A stretch of DNA of 64,000 nt from Bolinopsis microptera (GCF_026151205.1 NC_087072.1:19868103-19932102), one strand, 5' to 3'; numbered from the stretch's first letter, positions 47,330 to 59,183 are shown. Numbers and translations: made by a program. Notes: generated by a model from the letters alone, not told the origin.

Positions 47330-48907
47330 GATTGTAGGACTGAATCCCTACCGGACAGAATCACTACCACCCAAATATCACTACTGGTAGTGATTTAGTC
47401 CGGTAGAGATTCAGTCCGAAAATATACCTCAATCCCTACCAGATGATCTTAGTTCACTAGTTCTAATATCATGACGTGATCTGAGCCGGGGCTCTCATGG
47501 AGTGCTTGCTATGGGGCCTGGCAGACATGTGATCCACAGACTTACGTACGCAACGAGGAGCCCTAACGAGAACTGGTTCGGATCAAGTCATCCATAATGA
47601 CCTGCTATACGACAATACAGTGATGTGAACCTTCACATGCTCGGTATCTCAATCAGCTAGCGGGAATAATATATAAACCCGCAACGCCTGTGTTTATCTT
47701 ATACCATTACCACTATGTCTTCCTCATCCATCGAGTTTATTCCTGGCAGAAAGAAAGGCAGCCGCAACCTCCTCTACGATGGTCACCTCTACCACCTTAA
47801 CAGAAAGAGGGAAGACAAGACCTACTGGAAGTGCAACAAGTTCAAGTCCCGCCTGATCCTTGTCCAGGACACCTTCTGTTCTGCTACCCCTCATGATCAC
47901 GAATCTCAACCAGCAGAAATTGCAGCCCACCGCTCCAAGTCTAAAATGAAGACCCTCGCAGCTACTACTGAGAACTCAACTAAGCAGATTGTTGCAGACT
48001 CTGTCGCTGGACTATCCTTCGAAGCCTCGTCCCGGCTCAACTGTGATCCCAAGTCATTGGCACGACTAGTCAGACGAGCCAGACAGGCAGCCTACTCCCA
48101 TCCTGTCAACCCCATCTCCTTAGAAGACCTGTTGATTCCTCCTAACTACCTGACCTCTGCCGGTGGTGACACTATGTTGCTCTGGGACTCCTCCTACGAC
48201 ACCAACACCAGAAGATCTATCCTCCTTGGTACTGCAGACAACATCAACATCATCTATCAGTCAGATCACCTCGTCGTGGATGGAACCTTTAAGACCTCTC
48301 CAGACCTGTTTACTCAACTCTTCACAGTCCACGCCTTACACCCTACTGGATGGAGAATCCCTGCAGCCTTTGGACTCCTACCCGGGAAGCGCACCATCAT
48401 GTACGAGAACATCCTCAACGAACTGGACTCCTACGGACCCTTCTACCCTCTGTCGGTGCTGGTGGACTATGAAATCGCTATTAGAAACGCAGTCTCCAAC
48501 GTCTGATGATTATGATAACTTTGGGGATGTTACCGAGTTTCTGAAAGCTGTTGAATCTAAGATTTTGGGTTAATGCTTTAATGTTTACTTATTATTGTGT
48601 GATTTAAATTACTGTATCAGTATATTATCTATTATTCTTTGACCAAATTTCTGCTTAGTCAATTATCACGAAAAATGTAATAATAATTAACAAAAAATAA
48701 AATAATTAACTAATGAAATACGAATAATTATGCCTTTATTGCAAAGTTCAGTAGGGATCACATCAAAGTGGTTAGGTCTAGATATTAGCGGTAGTGATTT
48801 AGTCCGGTAGAGATTCAGTCCGAAAGTATACCTCAATCCCTACCAATAGTGATTGGTAGTGATTCAGTCCGTTAGGGATTCAGTCATGTAGTGATTCGGT
48901 CCGTTCA
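47330..48907 (+). mobile_element. Mutator-like (MULE) element inside the inner LINE
   Basis: An 11-bp target duplication CCGACATGTGC lies at 47319-47329 and 48908-48918. The ends share inverted blocks of the type GACTGAATCCCTA.CGGAC.GAATCACTACC, the right end being longer. A direct subrepeat (TTTAGTCCGGTAGAGATTC) lies at about 47393 and 48797. Target duplications of 8-11 bp are usual for MULEs. It carries a truncated transposase gene. Confidence 0.88.
47715..48506 (+). CDS. Truncated MULE transposase (FLYWCH + DDE start)
   Basis: This frame of 263 codons starts with a FLYWCH-type zinc finger (FIPGRKKGSRNLLYDGHLY, TYWKCNKFKSRL, CSATPHDHES). A linker follows, then the first part of the MULE transposase fold (DHLVVDGTFKTSPDLFTQLF, GLLPGKRTIMYENIL, VLVDYEIAIRNAV). 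The first two catalytic Asp regions (VVDGTF and LVDYE) are visible. The frame stops before the last catalytic Glu, so the protein is probably inactive. It has its own ATG about 385 bp inside the element's left end. Confidence 0.85.
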   Translation: MSSSSIEFIPGRKKGSRNLLYDGHLYHLNRKREDKTYWKCNKFKSRLILVQDTFCSATPHDHESQPAEIAAHRSKSKMKTLAATTENSTKQIVADSVAGLSFEASSRLNCDPKSLARLVRRARQAAYSHPVNPISLEDLLIPPNYLTSAGGDTMLLWDSSYDTNTRRSILLGTADNINIIYQSDHLVVDGTFKTSPDLFTQLFTVHALHPTGWRIPAAFGLLPGKRTIMYENILNELDSYGPFYPLSVLVDYEIAIRNAVSNV

Positions 48908-51575
48908 CCGACATGTGCTGCTGCAGTCTCTAAATCCGAGAGCAGTTGCTGGACTTGCTCTATGGTATCGGCAGTCAAGGCCAGGTCGTCAGCGAAGTCA
49001 AGATCTGTGATTCTGACCGCAGGTACTCTCCGACTTTGCCTGGGGATGATGGTTAGGCCATGGTCAAGAGTCATGCAGCTCCTAAGGACATAATCGAGGA
49101 CGATGATGAAGAGGAAAGGAGCGAGTGTATCACCCTGAAGGACCCCGATGAGTGTTCTAAAGAAGTCTGTAAGGCCGTCAATGGTTTTGACTCTGGAGTG
49201 CGATGAGTCATACAGGAGCCTGATAGCATCAGTTATGGGAGCAGGGATGCCGTAGAGGGAGAGGATGTGAAACAAGGCATCCCTGTTGATACTGTCGAAT
49301 GCTTTCGAAAAGTCGACGAACACGATAGCTGCTGATCGATTTCCGATTTTACACTCTTCTAGGATGCGTCGTAGGGCAAGTATCTGAGGGAGGGTAGATC
49401 TTCCTCTGCGGAAGCCATTTTGGTTTGGCCGCAGTAGAGGATCCAGGTATGGGTAAATCCGGTTGAGGATGAGTTTGTTGAAAACTTTCGCTGCAACCGG
49501 AGCCAATGAGATACCTCGATAGTTCCCGGGGTTGGTCAGGTCGCCTTTCTTGGGGATGGGTATAATAGATGCCGTTGTCCAGGCTTCAGGGATTACTCCA
49601 TCAATTAAGGCCCTGTTGCAGAAACTGAGGAGGTCGTCACGAAGTTGGGGAAGCTTCCAAACTGAGGGAGGGATGCTATCTAGGCCTGGAGACTTGGAGG
49701 ACTTGATGGACTTGAGGACTGAATCGAGTTCGGACATGGAGAAAGGAAGACAGCTAATGGGAAGGGTGTCCGAGACTCTCTGGTTGTAGAAGGGCAAGGA
49801 GAGGTCAGGGGGTGGCTGCTCTGTCCCGAGGAGCGACTTGAAGTGCTCAAACCAAACGTTGAGCCGCTGTTCGGTGGTGCCCCCAGGCACTTTACTATAG
49901 GGCACGGTGTTAGGAGACGTTAGCTCTCTGATGATGCGCCAAGAGCTCCGATGCCTGTGCTCAGGGTTAGTCTGCTCCAGACATGCAGTCTGTTGTTGGA
50001 CATACTGTGCAGTAGCGGTGTTGTATGCTTCGCCCAGCTGCTTCTTGGCGTCTTCGAGCTTTTCTTTAGATGAGAAGGAGGGAGAAGTCCTATGACCCAG
50101 GGATGCAATCTTGAGAATATTGCAATGGTGTGCAATATTAGGGTCGTTATATGGGTTTCCCTTTTTCTTCTTCTTTTTCTTCGGAAGTATTCGAAGAGCT
50201 GTGGTCTTGACACTATCAACCATCAGGTCATAGTCAGACTGGAGCTCTGCTTCTTGCAGGAGAGCGCTGTACCTGTTCTTCACTTCCACTGCATACTGAT
50301 GTTTAAAGCAGGGATCGTGGACAAGAGGGGTCCAGTCGACACTCCGAAGGGGGTCTTTGGCCGGGGTCCTGTTTGCTCTGTAACTGGCTTGGACAAAGCA
50401 GGTGACTATACGGTGATCGGAACCGACCGTCTGCATGGTGTTGAAGGCCTGACAGTTCTTCACACTATTGGTCCATTTCTTCCGCCAGAGAATGAAGTCA
50501 ATTTGATGCTTTGACCTTTTGGGGTCTTCGTAGGTCCAAAGCTTACTGATTGGCTTCTGGAAACGGGAGTTGGCAGCAAATAGCTGGTGCTCGTCCATGA
50601 GGTCCAAGAGACGTTCACCGTTGTCATTGGTGGTGTCATGACACGAGAACCCAGTACCCCTGCTGAGCTTTGCGTTGAAGTCTCCGCTAACAGCTAGCAT
50701 GTTGTGAGGTGGGACTTTAGCGATGGTCCTGGAGAGAGAACTGTAGAAAGAAGACTTGTCGTCCATGTCGCTGCAGTTGGTGGGTGCGTAGCATGATACC
50801 ACTGATAGTCGTGGATTACCATTAACATGGATGGCAATGATCCTGCTGCTCACTTTCTCCACTGAAAGGAGTGACTTCTGGATGCGAGGGGAAAGGAGGA
50901 AACCAACACCGCCAACTGAGGCATTAACTGAGTTCTTAGTGGCCGAGGAAGTGATGAGCTGATAGGACAAAATGTTCTCGATTCTAAGAGATTCTGAGTG
51001 GTGTTGGCGGTGCTCTTGGAGGGAGATGATGTCGTTGTGGTGTAGAAATGCTGAGTGTGCAAGTTCCTGCTTCCTAGATAGGGGGTTTAAAGTCCTAGTG
51101 TTAAACGTGCTGACTTGAAAAGGAACTTTCCTGCGTACTAAATGGGTAGTAGCAGCACTGCCACGACTATCAGCTCCATATAACAGAATAGTAATAACAG
51201 CAGCCTTGTAGATATGGATCTTGGTGGGCGTTCTTATAGTTCTACTGTACCATTATCTTCCAAGGCTGATGGAACGCACCAAAAGCATGCTGGATCCTGA
51301 TGTCAAGATCTCGGTCAATGGTACCATCCCCACTGATGTTGGCACCAAGATAAACAACGTTACTGACCTGTTCAACAGGTTCTCCCTCCACTGTTAGTTT
51401 TATACTGTCTTTTTCGGTGTAAGGTCGCTGGGACGCCACTTGCTGATCGCCATGCATTGTGTCTTTTTAGCGTTGATCTTTAACCCAGCATAAGAGGTGT
51501 AATAAGCGATAAGATCCGTGGACTCTTGCAGCCCTTCTTTAGTATAATTGTCCATCACTGCCAGATCATCAGCGT

Positions 51576-51730
51576 ACATTTCGGACAAATGATTAAATAG
51601 TTTTTTACACGATTTGTTCGTTAAAACTTTTGTAATGTTCAATAGGGATCATCACCGAGTACAGCTTATTATTTTACATCGGTTTTGTTGAGCACGACTT
51701 GTCAAAATTATCATTTTATATCGATCAGAA
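51576..51730 (+). promoter_or_regulatory. Shared upstream block of the signal-exon family (copy D)
   Basis: This block matches 61633-61799 closely (ATTTCGGACAAATGATTAAA, CATCACCGAGTACA, TTGAGCACGACTTGT). The last part, TTATCATTTTATAT.GATCAGA just before the ATG, is found in front of all five signal exons (29062, 34381, 39821, 51731, 61800). It is the likely core promoter or leader; a TATA-like ATTTTATAT lies about 20 bp before the ATG. Confidence 0.6.
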
Positions 51731-54700
51731 ATGTTCTTTTACATGATCCTATTTGGGACTGTGATGAATCTCTCCGAAGCCGAGGGTAAATATATTTACG
51801 GTCGAATTTTGAAATGAATCAATAAAAGTTGTTATGCTGATAATTTAAAATTGATTGTAACGATGGAAATCGAAACTTTATGTAACTCATATAATAATAA
51901 TTAAATACCAATCTACATGCTTTGAAATGTTCAAAATAGGATTATCTAGTTATTACCTAAATACACATCTCAACACACATTTCAGATAGCGATCAGGAAA
52001 CAAGAGATTGGCAAGACTTCTCAGTGAGTAACATGATAAACCTAGCAGTCAACATGAAAGAAGTAGAAACATACTACGTAAGATTCCCTTGCTCCGACTT
52101 CATCAATTTCAAACTCTTCCTGAAAGCTGCTGAAGATGAAACGAACTCCCACATTGAGCTCTTAAGTAAAACTCGCGGTAACATTTACTGTAACAAAGCT
52201 GGGTTACAGAACTGGTACGGTGGAGAAAAAACAGATTTTAAAATATACAGGAAGTGGGAATGCGAGGATGATGGACGGTTCATGATTGTTGAGTAAGATA
52301 CAAATTGTTATAAAGTTATAAACGAATAAGTTCATGAATATTCAATCAAACGTAGCTCGTGTGATCAACAATACCGTGCAACTGATAACCGCTAATAAAA
52401 TTGGAAGTACCAATTATGATGATTTTCTTTGCATGCCGAATATGATATGCTTTACACATAAAACATATGTAACACATCTCAGGGTGGAAAAAACAAACGA
52501 TCACGTTGAAATAACGAACAGAGGAAACACCCAGTACAAGAAAACATTCGACTCCGGAGACGGAAACTGTAACAAGAGAACTGAAATAGTTGCCACCCAA
52601 GTTTGGGGCTATGACGGTTCCCTCTCGCTTGCTTTTTCTTCCACGGAAGGTCCGTATACTCTGTCTATGGTAATACAAATCTTGAAGTAAATTTTGTGAT
52701 CATCATTTCTGCAAGGATATAAAATTTGAAAGATATAGTAGCCCAGTTTGAAATGGCATCCCTTCACTTTCAGAGCAATGTAAAGAAGGAACGTATCGGG
52801 ACACTTCAATGACGACCTGTGCTAAATGCGTCGTTGGAGAGGAACCTAACAATGAAAAAACTACTTGTAGTAAGTTCAGAAGATAATATTATTGGACATA
52901 TTACATCACAAGAGTGACTCGCTTTATGTCTGCAAATATAATTATATAAAACAATCCCCCTCTTATTTTACTAGTGGGTCTATTAACCAAACATTTATTT
53001 CTGTTTCAGTTCCATGTCAAGGAGGGACCTTCAAGGACGGTTCACAGTCAGTATGTCAGAAGTGTCCCACAAACAGTTACAGTGGGGGGGGGGGGTGTCA
53101 TGTCCGTCTATGTCCGCCTATGTCCTGTCCTTTTTGGATTCTATGAGACAACGGACGTGTTTTTTGGGACATTGGCGGACACGGACGGACATTGGCGGAC
53201 TCGGACGGACATTGGCGGACTCGGACGGACATTGGCGGACTCGGACGGACATTGGCGGACCCGGACGGACATTGACGGACTTGGATGGACATTGGTGGAC
53301 ATTAGCGGACATTGGTGGACATTAGCGGACAAACGTTTTGAGGACTGAAGAGTACTGAAGAGTACTGAGGAGGATGGCTGAGAAGGATGGCTGAGGAGGA
53401 TGACTGAGGAGGATGACTGAGGAGGATGACTGAGAGGGAGGAGAAGGATCAGGAAGACCCAGGAGGAGGAGGAGGAGGAGGACCCAGAAGGAGGACCTAG
53501 GAGGAGGAGGAGGAGAACTGAGGAGGATGACTGAGGAGGAGGAGGACTCAGGAGGAGGACTGGGGAGTATGGCTGAGGAGGATGACTGAGAGGGAGGAGG
53601 AGGAGGAAGAGGAGGAAGAGGACTGAGGAGGAGGAGGAGAAGGACTGAGGAGGAGAAGGAGGACCCAGGAGGAGGAGGACCCAGGAGGAGGAGGACCCAG
53701 GAGGACCCAGGAAAAGGCCCCAGGAGGAGGAGGAGGACTGGGGAGGAGGAGAACTGTTGAGGACTGATGAGGAGGACTGAGGACGAGGAGGAAGAGTAGG
53801 AGGAGGACTGAGGAGGGGAGAAGGAAGAGGACTGGGGAGGATCAGGAAGACCCAGGAGGAGGAGGAGGAGGAGGACCCAGGAGGAGGAGGAGGAGTGAGG
53901 AGGACTGAGGAGGAGGACTGACGATGACTGAGAAGGAGGAGGACTGAGGAGTACTGAGGAGGATGGCTGAGGAAGATGGCTGGGGAGGATGGCTGAGGAG
54001 GATGACTGAGGAGGATGACTGAGAGGGAGGAGGAGGACTCAGGAGGAGGAATCAGGAGGAGGACTCAGGAGGAGGACTTAGGAGAAATGAGAAGGACTCA
54101 AAGGAGGACTGAGGAGAACTGAGGAGGAGGAGGAGGAGGAGGACTGAATAGGAGGAGAAGGAGGGGACTGGGAGAGGACTGGGGAGGAGGAGGACTGATG
54201 AGAAGGATGAGGAGGAGGACCCAGGAGGAGGAGGACTGAGGACCGAGGAGGAACAGGAGGAGGATGAAGAGGAGGAGGAGGACCCAGGAGGAGGACTGAG
54301 GAGGACTGAGGAGGATGGCTAAGGAGGATGACTGAGAGGGAAGAGGAGGAGGAGGAGGAGGAGGAGGAGGACTGAGGAGGACTGAGAAGGAGGAGGAGGA
54401 GGAGGACTGAATAGGAGGAGGAGGAGGAGGGGGACTGGGGGAGGACTGAGGAGGAGGATGGGGGACTGAGGAGAAGGATGAGGAGGATGACTGAGAGGGA
54501 GGAGGAGGAGGAAGAGGAGGAAGAGGACTGAGGAGGAGGAGGAGAAGGACTGAGGAGGAGAAGGAGGACCCAGGAGGAGGAGGACCCAGGAGGAGGAGGA
54601 CCCAGGAGGACCCAGGAAAAGGCCCCAGGTGGAGGAAGAGGACTGGGGAGGATCAGGAAGACCCAGGAGGACCCAGGAGGAGGAGGAGGAGGAGGACCCA

Positions 54701-57700
54701 GGAGGAGGAGGAGGAGGAGGAGGACTCAGGAGGACTCAGGAGGAGGACTTAGGAGAAATGAGAAGGAGGAGGACTGAGGAGTACTGAGGAGGAGGAGGAG
54801 GAGGAGGACTGAATAGGATGAGAAGGAGGGGACTGGGAGAGGACTGGGGAGGAGGAGGACTGATGAGAAGGATGAGGAGGAGGACCCAGGAGGAGGAGGA
54901 CTGAGAACCGAGGAGGAACAGGAGGAGGATGAAGAGGAGGAGGAGGACCCAGGAGGAGGAGGACCCAGGAGGAGGACTGAGGAGGACTGAGGAGGATGGC
55001 TGAGGAGGATGGCTGAGGAGGATGGCTGAGGAGGCTGGCTGAGGAGGATGACTGAGAGGGAAGAGGAGGAGGAGGAGGAGGAGGACTGAGGAGGACTGAG
55101 AAGGAGGAGGAGGAGGAGGAGGACTGAATAGGAGGAGGAGGAGGGGGACTGGGGGAGGACTGAGGAGGAGGATGGAGGACTGATGACTGAGGAGGAAGAG
55201 GAGGAGGATGAAGAGGAGGAGGAGGACCCAGGAGGGAGCTCAGGAGGAGGAGGAGGACTGGGGAGGAGGAGGACTGTTGAGGACTGATGAGGAGGACTGA
55301 GGACGAGGAGGAGGAGGAGGACTGAGGAGGGGAGGAGGAAGAGGACTGAGAACGATCAGGAAGACCCAGGGGGAGGAGGAGGAAGAGTAGGAGGAGGAAG
55401 CATCTAAATGTTATTTCCATTTTTGTCCGTTTTTGTCCGTTTTTGTCCGCTCTATTTTTTGTCCGTTTTGAAAATATAGGGTACCGAACGGACAAAAAAC
55501 ATGATCCCCCTATAACAGCAAAAATTGAACATTTTATTTAGCAATTTAGGTGTCCATTAATGTCCGCCTATGTCCGCCTATGTCCGTCTATGTCCGCCTA
55601 TGTCCGTCTATGTCCGCCTATGTCCGCCTATGTCCGTCTATGTCCGCCTATGTCCGTCTATGTCCGCCTATGTCCGCCTATGTCCTGTCCTTTTTGGATA
55701 CTATGAGACAAGCGGACATAGACGGACGTGACACCCCCCCCTACAGTGCAGAGAGATCTGGGCTGTGTATCACGTGTCCTAAAGGATCCCATGCTTCCGA
55801 GGATCACATTCGCTGCGGTAATTTTCTCTGATATATTTTATTTAGACATTTCATAGATGCCACCACCAGGGTCAACTAGAAATTGGGACTAGAGATTTTT
55901 ATTTAAGATTATGTATTTTAGCTTGTACTTTTTGGGCGCATATAAATTTATTCAAAACGTTCAGTTTCGTGTGAGAGTCTGCCCTCTAACTGGACGGAGA
56001 TAATAACAGAGACACAGTTCCCCCTCCCACCTAGGGCTGAAGTTTCCCTAAAGTGTAGTCCCGGACACACTCTGACTGGAGACAGCACTGTCACATGTGT
56101 TGAGGGAACAGATTTTTCCTTTAATAACGTCCCCTCCTGTCTGTTAGGTTTGTAGGCAGAATGTTGTTCGTTTGTTGATGTTAAACTTAAGAAGGGATTT
56201 TTAGCAATCTTAAACTATTTGAGCCCAAACCTGTCTTACAGAACGAATAAAATTAATGTTTCATTATTATAGACAGGTGCGAGTCTATCCCGGACACAGC
56301 AAACCTTGAAACGGAAACTGAGTTTCCGGTGCAGTATGATGTTGTGGTGACAGTGATCTGTGAGACTGGATACTATCTATCAGGAGCTGATACCATCACT
56401 TGTATCAAGGGTAGGATCTACAAGTCACATCACGATCCTGGTTGTATTGCGAGTAAGTCGTTAGTCGAAAATATTGTGATTCATCAATCAATATAATAAT
56501 GACAAAAAACAAAAACGTTACCTAAATACAAAATATAAAAGATACAAAATAACATCTAATAAACTAAAATGATTATCTGATCAGAGACCTGCACGGGGTT
56601 GCCTCCGGAGATTACACACCTACAGACGGACGTGCAGTTCCCGGTGAGTTACGGCACCATAATACCAGTGCAGTGTTCAGAGGATAGGGACCTTAGGGGA
56701 AACGTTGTGATCACTTGTGACCAGGACACTGTGTTCCTCTTCCAGGACAAACCTCGCTGCAATGATTTAGGTACGTGAGATGATCCTCTCAGCTTCAGAT
56801 GGATTACTTTTTTAGCACGTTTAAACAAGCTTGCTGGATGTTGTCTTATTAACATTGTTTTTCAACGTCAGCTAATATTAACTCCGCTGTTCAGGATCAT
56901 GCTCAGAATTACAGCTAGACAGTAACCTCTACACCGGCTCCCAGTTCCCTGTGAAGAAGGGGACAACAATAGATGTGAACTGTGTGGCTGGGTACTCCTT
57001 AGCTGGAGACAGAACCATCACCTGTGTCCAGGACACAAAGTTCAGCTCAGCCAGGAACTTCCCTAGCTGCACCGTTGACAAGTGCACTGGATTGCCGGAT
57101 GAAATCTTCGACATGAAGACAAACATCCCACCCTCAGTGGACCATGGAAAAAGAGTGGAGCTGGACTGTATCCAGGGATACAGTCTGTCTGGTAGCAGTC
57201 TCATCACCTGTATCAAGGGAAACAACTGGGAGTACAAGGATACACCTTACTGTGTTTTAGGTGAGATCCCAGGAAACTGGCGATAATATGATTGAATATG
57301 AGCTGATCGGAATAATAGGGTTATAACAACCTCAACAAAATTAGTTAATAACTTGACCAATAATAAGTTATGTCTGATTTTGTTGAGACTTTAACGTGAA
57401 CAGTGAACTGCTCCCCACAGACACGTGTACAGAACTACCAGCAGCTCTATCAGACATGACAACGACCAGCACCTTCCCCGTAGTAGTAGGAACAGTGGTG
57501 GAAGTTGCCTGTAAGCGGGGTCACACTTTAGCTGGGGACGATACTATCACATGTGAGAGGGGAGTAGTCTTCACTATGGACCAACGTCCTACTTGCACCA
57601 TAGGTTTGTTAATTCTTTAATTAGTCATAATGAATGTAGATGTTTAGGCACCATTATAGATAATTTACAGGAATAATAAGTACACTTCTTGTTACTTTCA

Positions 57701-57965
57701 ATTATAGAAATCCCAATCCCAGAATATGAGTAATTGCAGTCACTTTATTTTTAACTTTAACCTTCATTATGGCACTCAGATCAGTGCACAAGATTGTTGA
57801 CAGAAAACTATCTCATCACTGACTCCAGTTTCCCTGTCGTATACGGAACCATGATCTCAGTGTCCTGTGAGCCAGGCTACTCTGTGATGGGGAATAAGGA
57901 GATCACATGCGAAAAGGGAATATTGTTCTCTCACCGATCATCCCGTCCTAAGTGTGTCAACCCAG
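51731..57965 (+). CDS. Secreted Cys-rich/CCP (sushi) protein, interrupted by an element
   Basis: Exon 1 (51731-51785) is the lectin-family signal exon [18 protein letters not shown]. Exons 2 (51986-52292) and 3 (about 52345-52686) encode an unknown domain ([36 protein letters not shown]). Exon 4 (52774-52869) and exon 5 (53010-53084 continuing at 55749-55817) are Cys-rich GCC2/GCC3-like modules ([41 protein letters not shown]). CCP modules follow at 55965-56147, 56273-56452, 56585-56770, 56895-57260 (two), 57421-57603 and 57780-57965 with FP, TC and GY landmarks; those introns are all phase 1. Exon 5 is broken by a 2.66-kb element. Joins 2-3 and 3-4 are not in phase with the sites I can see. 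Possibly an adhesion or immune protein; probably a non-functional allele as read. Confidence 0.75.
53160..53335. repeat. 20-bp minisatellite (GGACATTGGCGGACTCGGAC)
   Basis: About eight to nine copies of a 20-bp unit with changes at the TCGGAC part. The reading frames through it ([10 protein letters not shown] type) are repeat artefacts. Confidence 0.9.
53340..55400. repeat. 2-kb polypurine GGA/GGACTGA tract
   Basis: This is almost pure purine on the plus strand, made of AGGAGGAGG, GGACTGAGGAGGA and GGACCCAGGAGGA blocks, with higher-order copies of several hundred bases (around 53580-53710 and 54490-54640, for example). The Ser/Pro-rich minus-strand ORF at 55495-54749 is a by-product. Confidence 0.92.
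55552..55690. repeat. 10-bp minisatellite TGTCCGCCTA
   Basis: About 13 copies of TGTCCGCCTA/TGTCCGTCTA lie just inside the right end of the element. The same unit appears a few times at the left end. Confidence 0.92.
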
Positions 57966-59099
57966 GTGAGACTTAATTCATCACTGACTCAATAACGTAG
58001 TTGATTTCTTAACTGATCATCGAATAAAGTTACCACAGTTGAGTAACAAATTTGATCTTAATGTTCCATAGATTCTAATTTGTGTCATGTCTTATGAAAT
58101 CAGTAAACTCTGACAGATTGTGTTACAGTGGACCTGTGTGCCATGTTAATCATGACAACTTCACTGTTTATAATTCGAGTGTTAAGGTCACAGGGGGGTC
58201 CGAGGTCGAAAAAACGTTTTTTGCCAGTTGGCAGACCACGTACTATCTGACGCTTACACACCACCCTTAGCCCCCCAGAGCGCCTAGTTTGTCGTAAAAT
58301 TGAGGTTAACTATTGCCTTTTTAATCAGTTAACCTCACAAATAACCAGTTCTTAACATTTTATTGCTCTCATCACAAGTTAAACTTATCAATGGGTATCA
58401 ATTGGCCATCCAATGTGAACAGAACTATTATATGTCCTTTATTTGTTGGAAAATTGAGGTTAACATATTTTCTCAGAATCAGTCTTTTGACTCTCCTGAA
58501 CAATTTATTTACCACCTCAAAAACCTATCTTCTCCTAGAGCTTTTATCCATTTCACCTCAAATTTGGAACTTATGTTCCTGACATAAATTTAAAAGTTTG
58601 TTATGTAACGATTGTTGTAATTTTGCTCCTAACTCTTTTTATGAGGTTAACCATTTTAAATTTTGTAAATTTTGTAACCCGCACTCATGGGTAACCTCAT
58701 ATCTCAGCTTTGGAGCAAGATATCATAAATCGTTACATAACAAAAACTCAAATACCTTGAAGAACATTGTTGCCAAGTTACAAGGTTCTAAGTCATAAAC
58801 TGACAAAGAAGATAGATTTTGAACATAATTTCATTTAAAGTTTTCATTTACCTTACTCGGGAATATTATAGCGGGTTAATTTATGACTGGGAAAATAAAT
58901 AACCGGGAAAAATATGGCGGAATTTCCCAAAACCCGCCAAATTATCCCGGTCATGTATTTACCGGTGGCCGACCGTTCAAGTTTTTTTTCAGAGGTCAAC
59001 AAATTTTCAACCGAAATTTCTGTTTTTGTTACTTGTTAAAGAAGTTATTTCAATTTACAGTTACTGATATTACTCAGAAATAGAAAAAAAGACACGTCT

Positions 59100-59127
59100 A
59101 TGGCGGCCGAGCCATCTCGGCCGCCAT
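59100..59127. repeat. Perfect 12-bp stem hairpin ATGGCGGCCGAG
   Basis: ATGGCGGCCGAG pairs with CTCGGCCGCCAT around a four-base CCAT loop, inside the TTAA element. Confidence 0.85.
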
Positions 59128-59183
59128 ACACGTCTAGTATTTAAAGGAAAATAAATCTATAGCAATAATAAGTCAAATCTTCA

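Larger units (their letters stand above)
46648..51169 (-). mobile_element. Inner LINE, nearly full-length, RTE-like
   Basis: A 13-bp target duplication TCAGCTCCATATA lies at 46635-46647 and 51170-51182. The minus-strand protein is open from about 51120: endonuclease motifs STFNTRTL, IISLQEHR, VSGDFNAKL, HQIDFILW and GSDHRIV. RT follows with IPIPKKGDLTNPGNYRGISL, FVDFSKAFDSINRDALF, GVLQGDTLAPFLF and DLDFADDLAL. After the MULE insertion it continues at 47318 (FKYLGSYI, LLYGSETWTL, RRARFAGHCMR) to a stop near 46658. The frame is intact apart from the MULE, about 960 aa in total. The 3' tail is a short (TTAC)n on the plus strand, as in RTE-type elements; the clade is inferred. Confidence 0.88.
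46253..51575 (-). mobile_element. Outer LINE fragment (host of the nested elements)
   Basis: Two pieces, 46253-46634 and 51183-51575, join to one minus-strand RT segment: MYADDLAVMDNYTKEGLQE, VVYLGANISGDGTIDRDLDI, ILLYGAE, then RERLEVFHLTSLRRILKIKW. It is 5'-truncated in RT. The right edge is fixed by loss of similarity to the paralogous region at 61633. It was cut in two by the inner LINE. Confidence 0.8.
53085..55741. mobile_element. G/C-ended inverted-repeat element with giant GGA tract, in a coding exon
   Basis: The left end is a G run then TGTCATGTCCGTCTATGTCC; the right end is the complement of a G run then TGTCACGTCCGTCTATGTCC. A 7-bp target duplication TACAGTG lies at 53078-53084 and 55742-55748. 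Inside are a 20-bp minisatellite (GGACATTGGCGGACTCGGAC), about 2 kb of GGA-rich DNA, and a 10-bp array (TGTCCGCCTA). No transposase is present. Removing the element and one target copy restores an open reading frame across exon 5. Confidence 0.88.

Noticed and set aside
53098-53348. Overlapping ORFs in all frames with [10 protein letters not shown] or [12 protein letters not shown] repeats.
   Set aside because: The 20-bp minisatellite produces open frames on both strands; there is no start context or conservation.
54749-55495. A 248-codon Ser/Pro-rich minus-strand ORF.
   Set aside because: It is the complement of the GGA repeat tract; low complexity keeps the frame open by chance.
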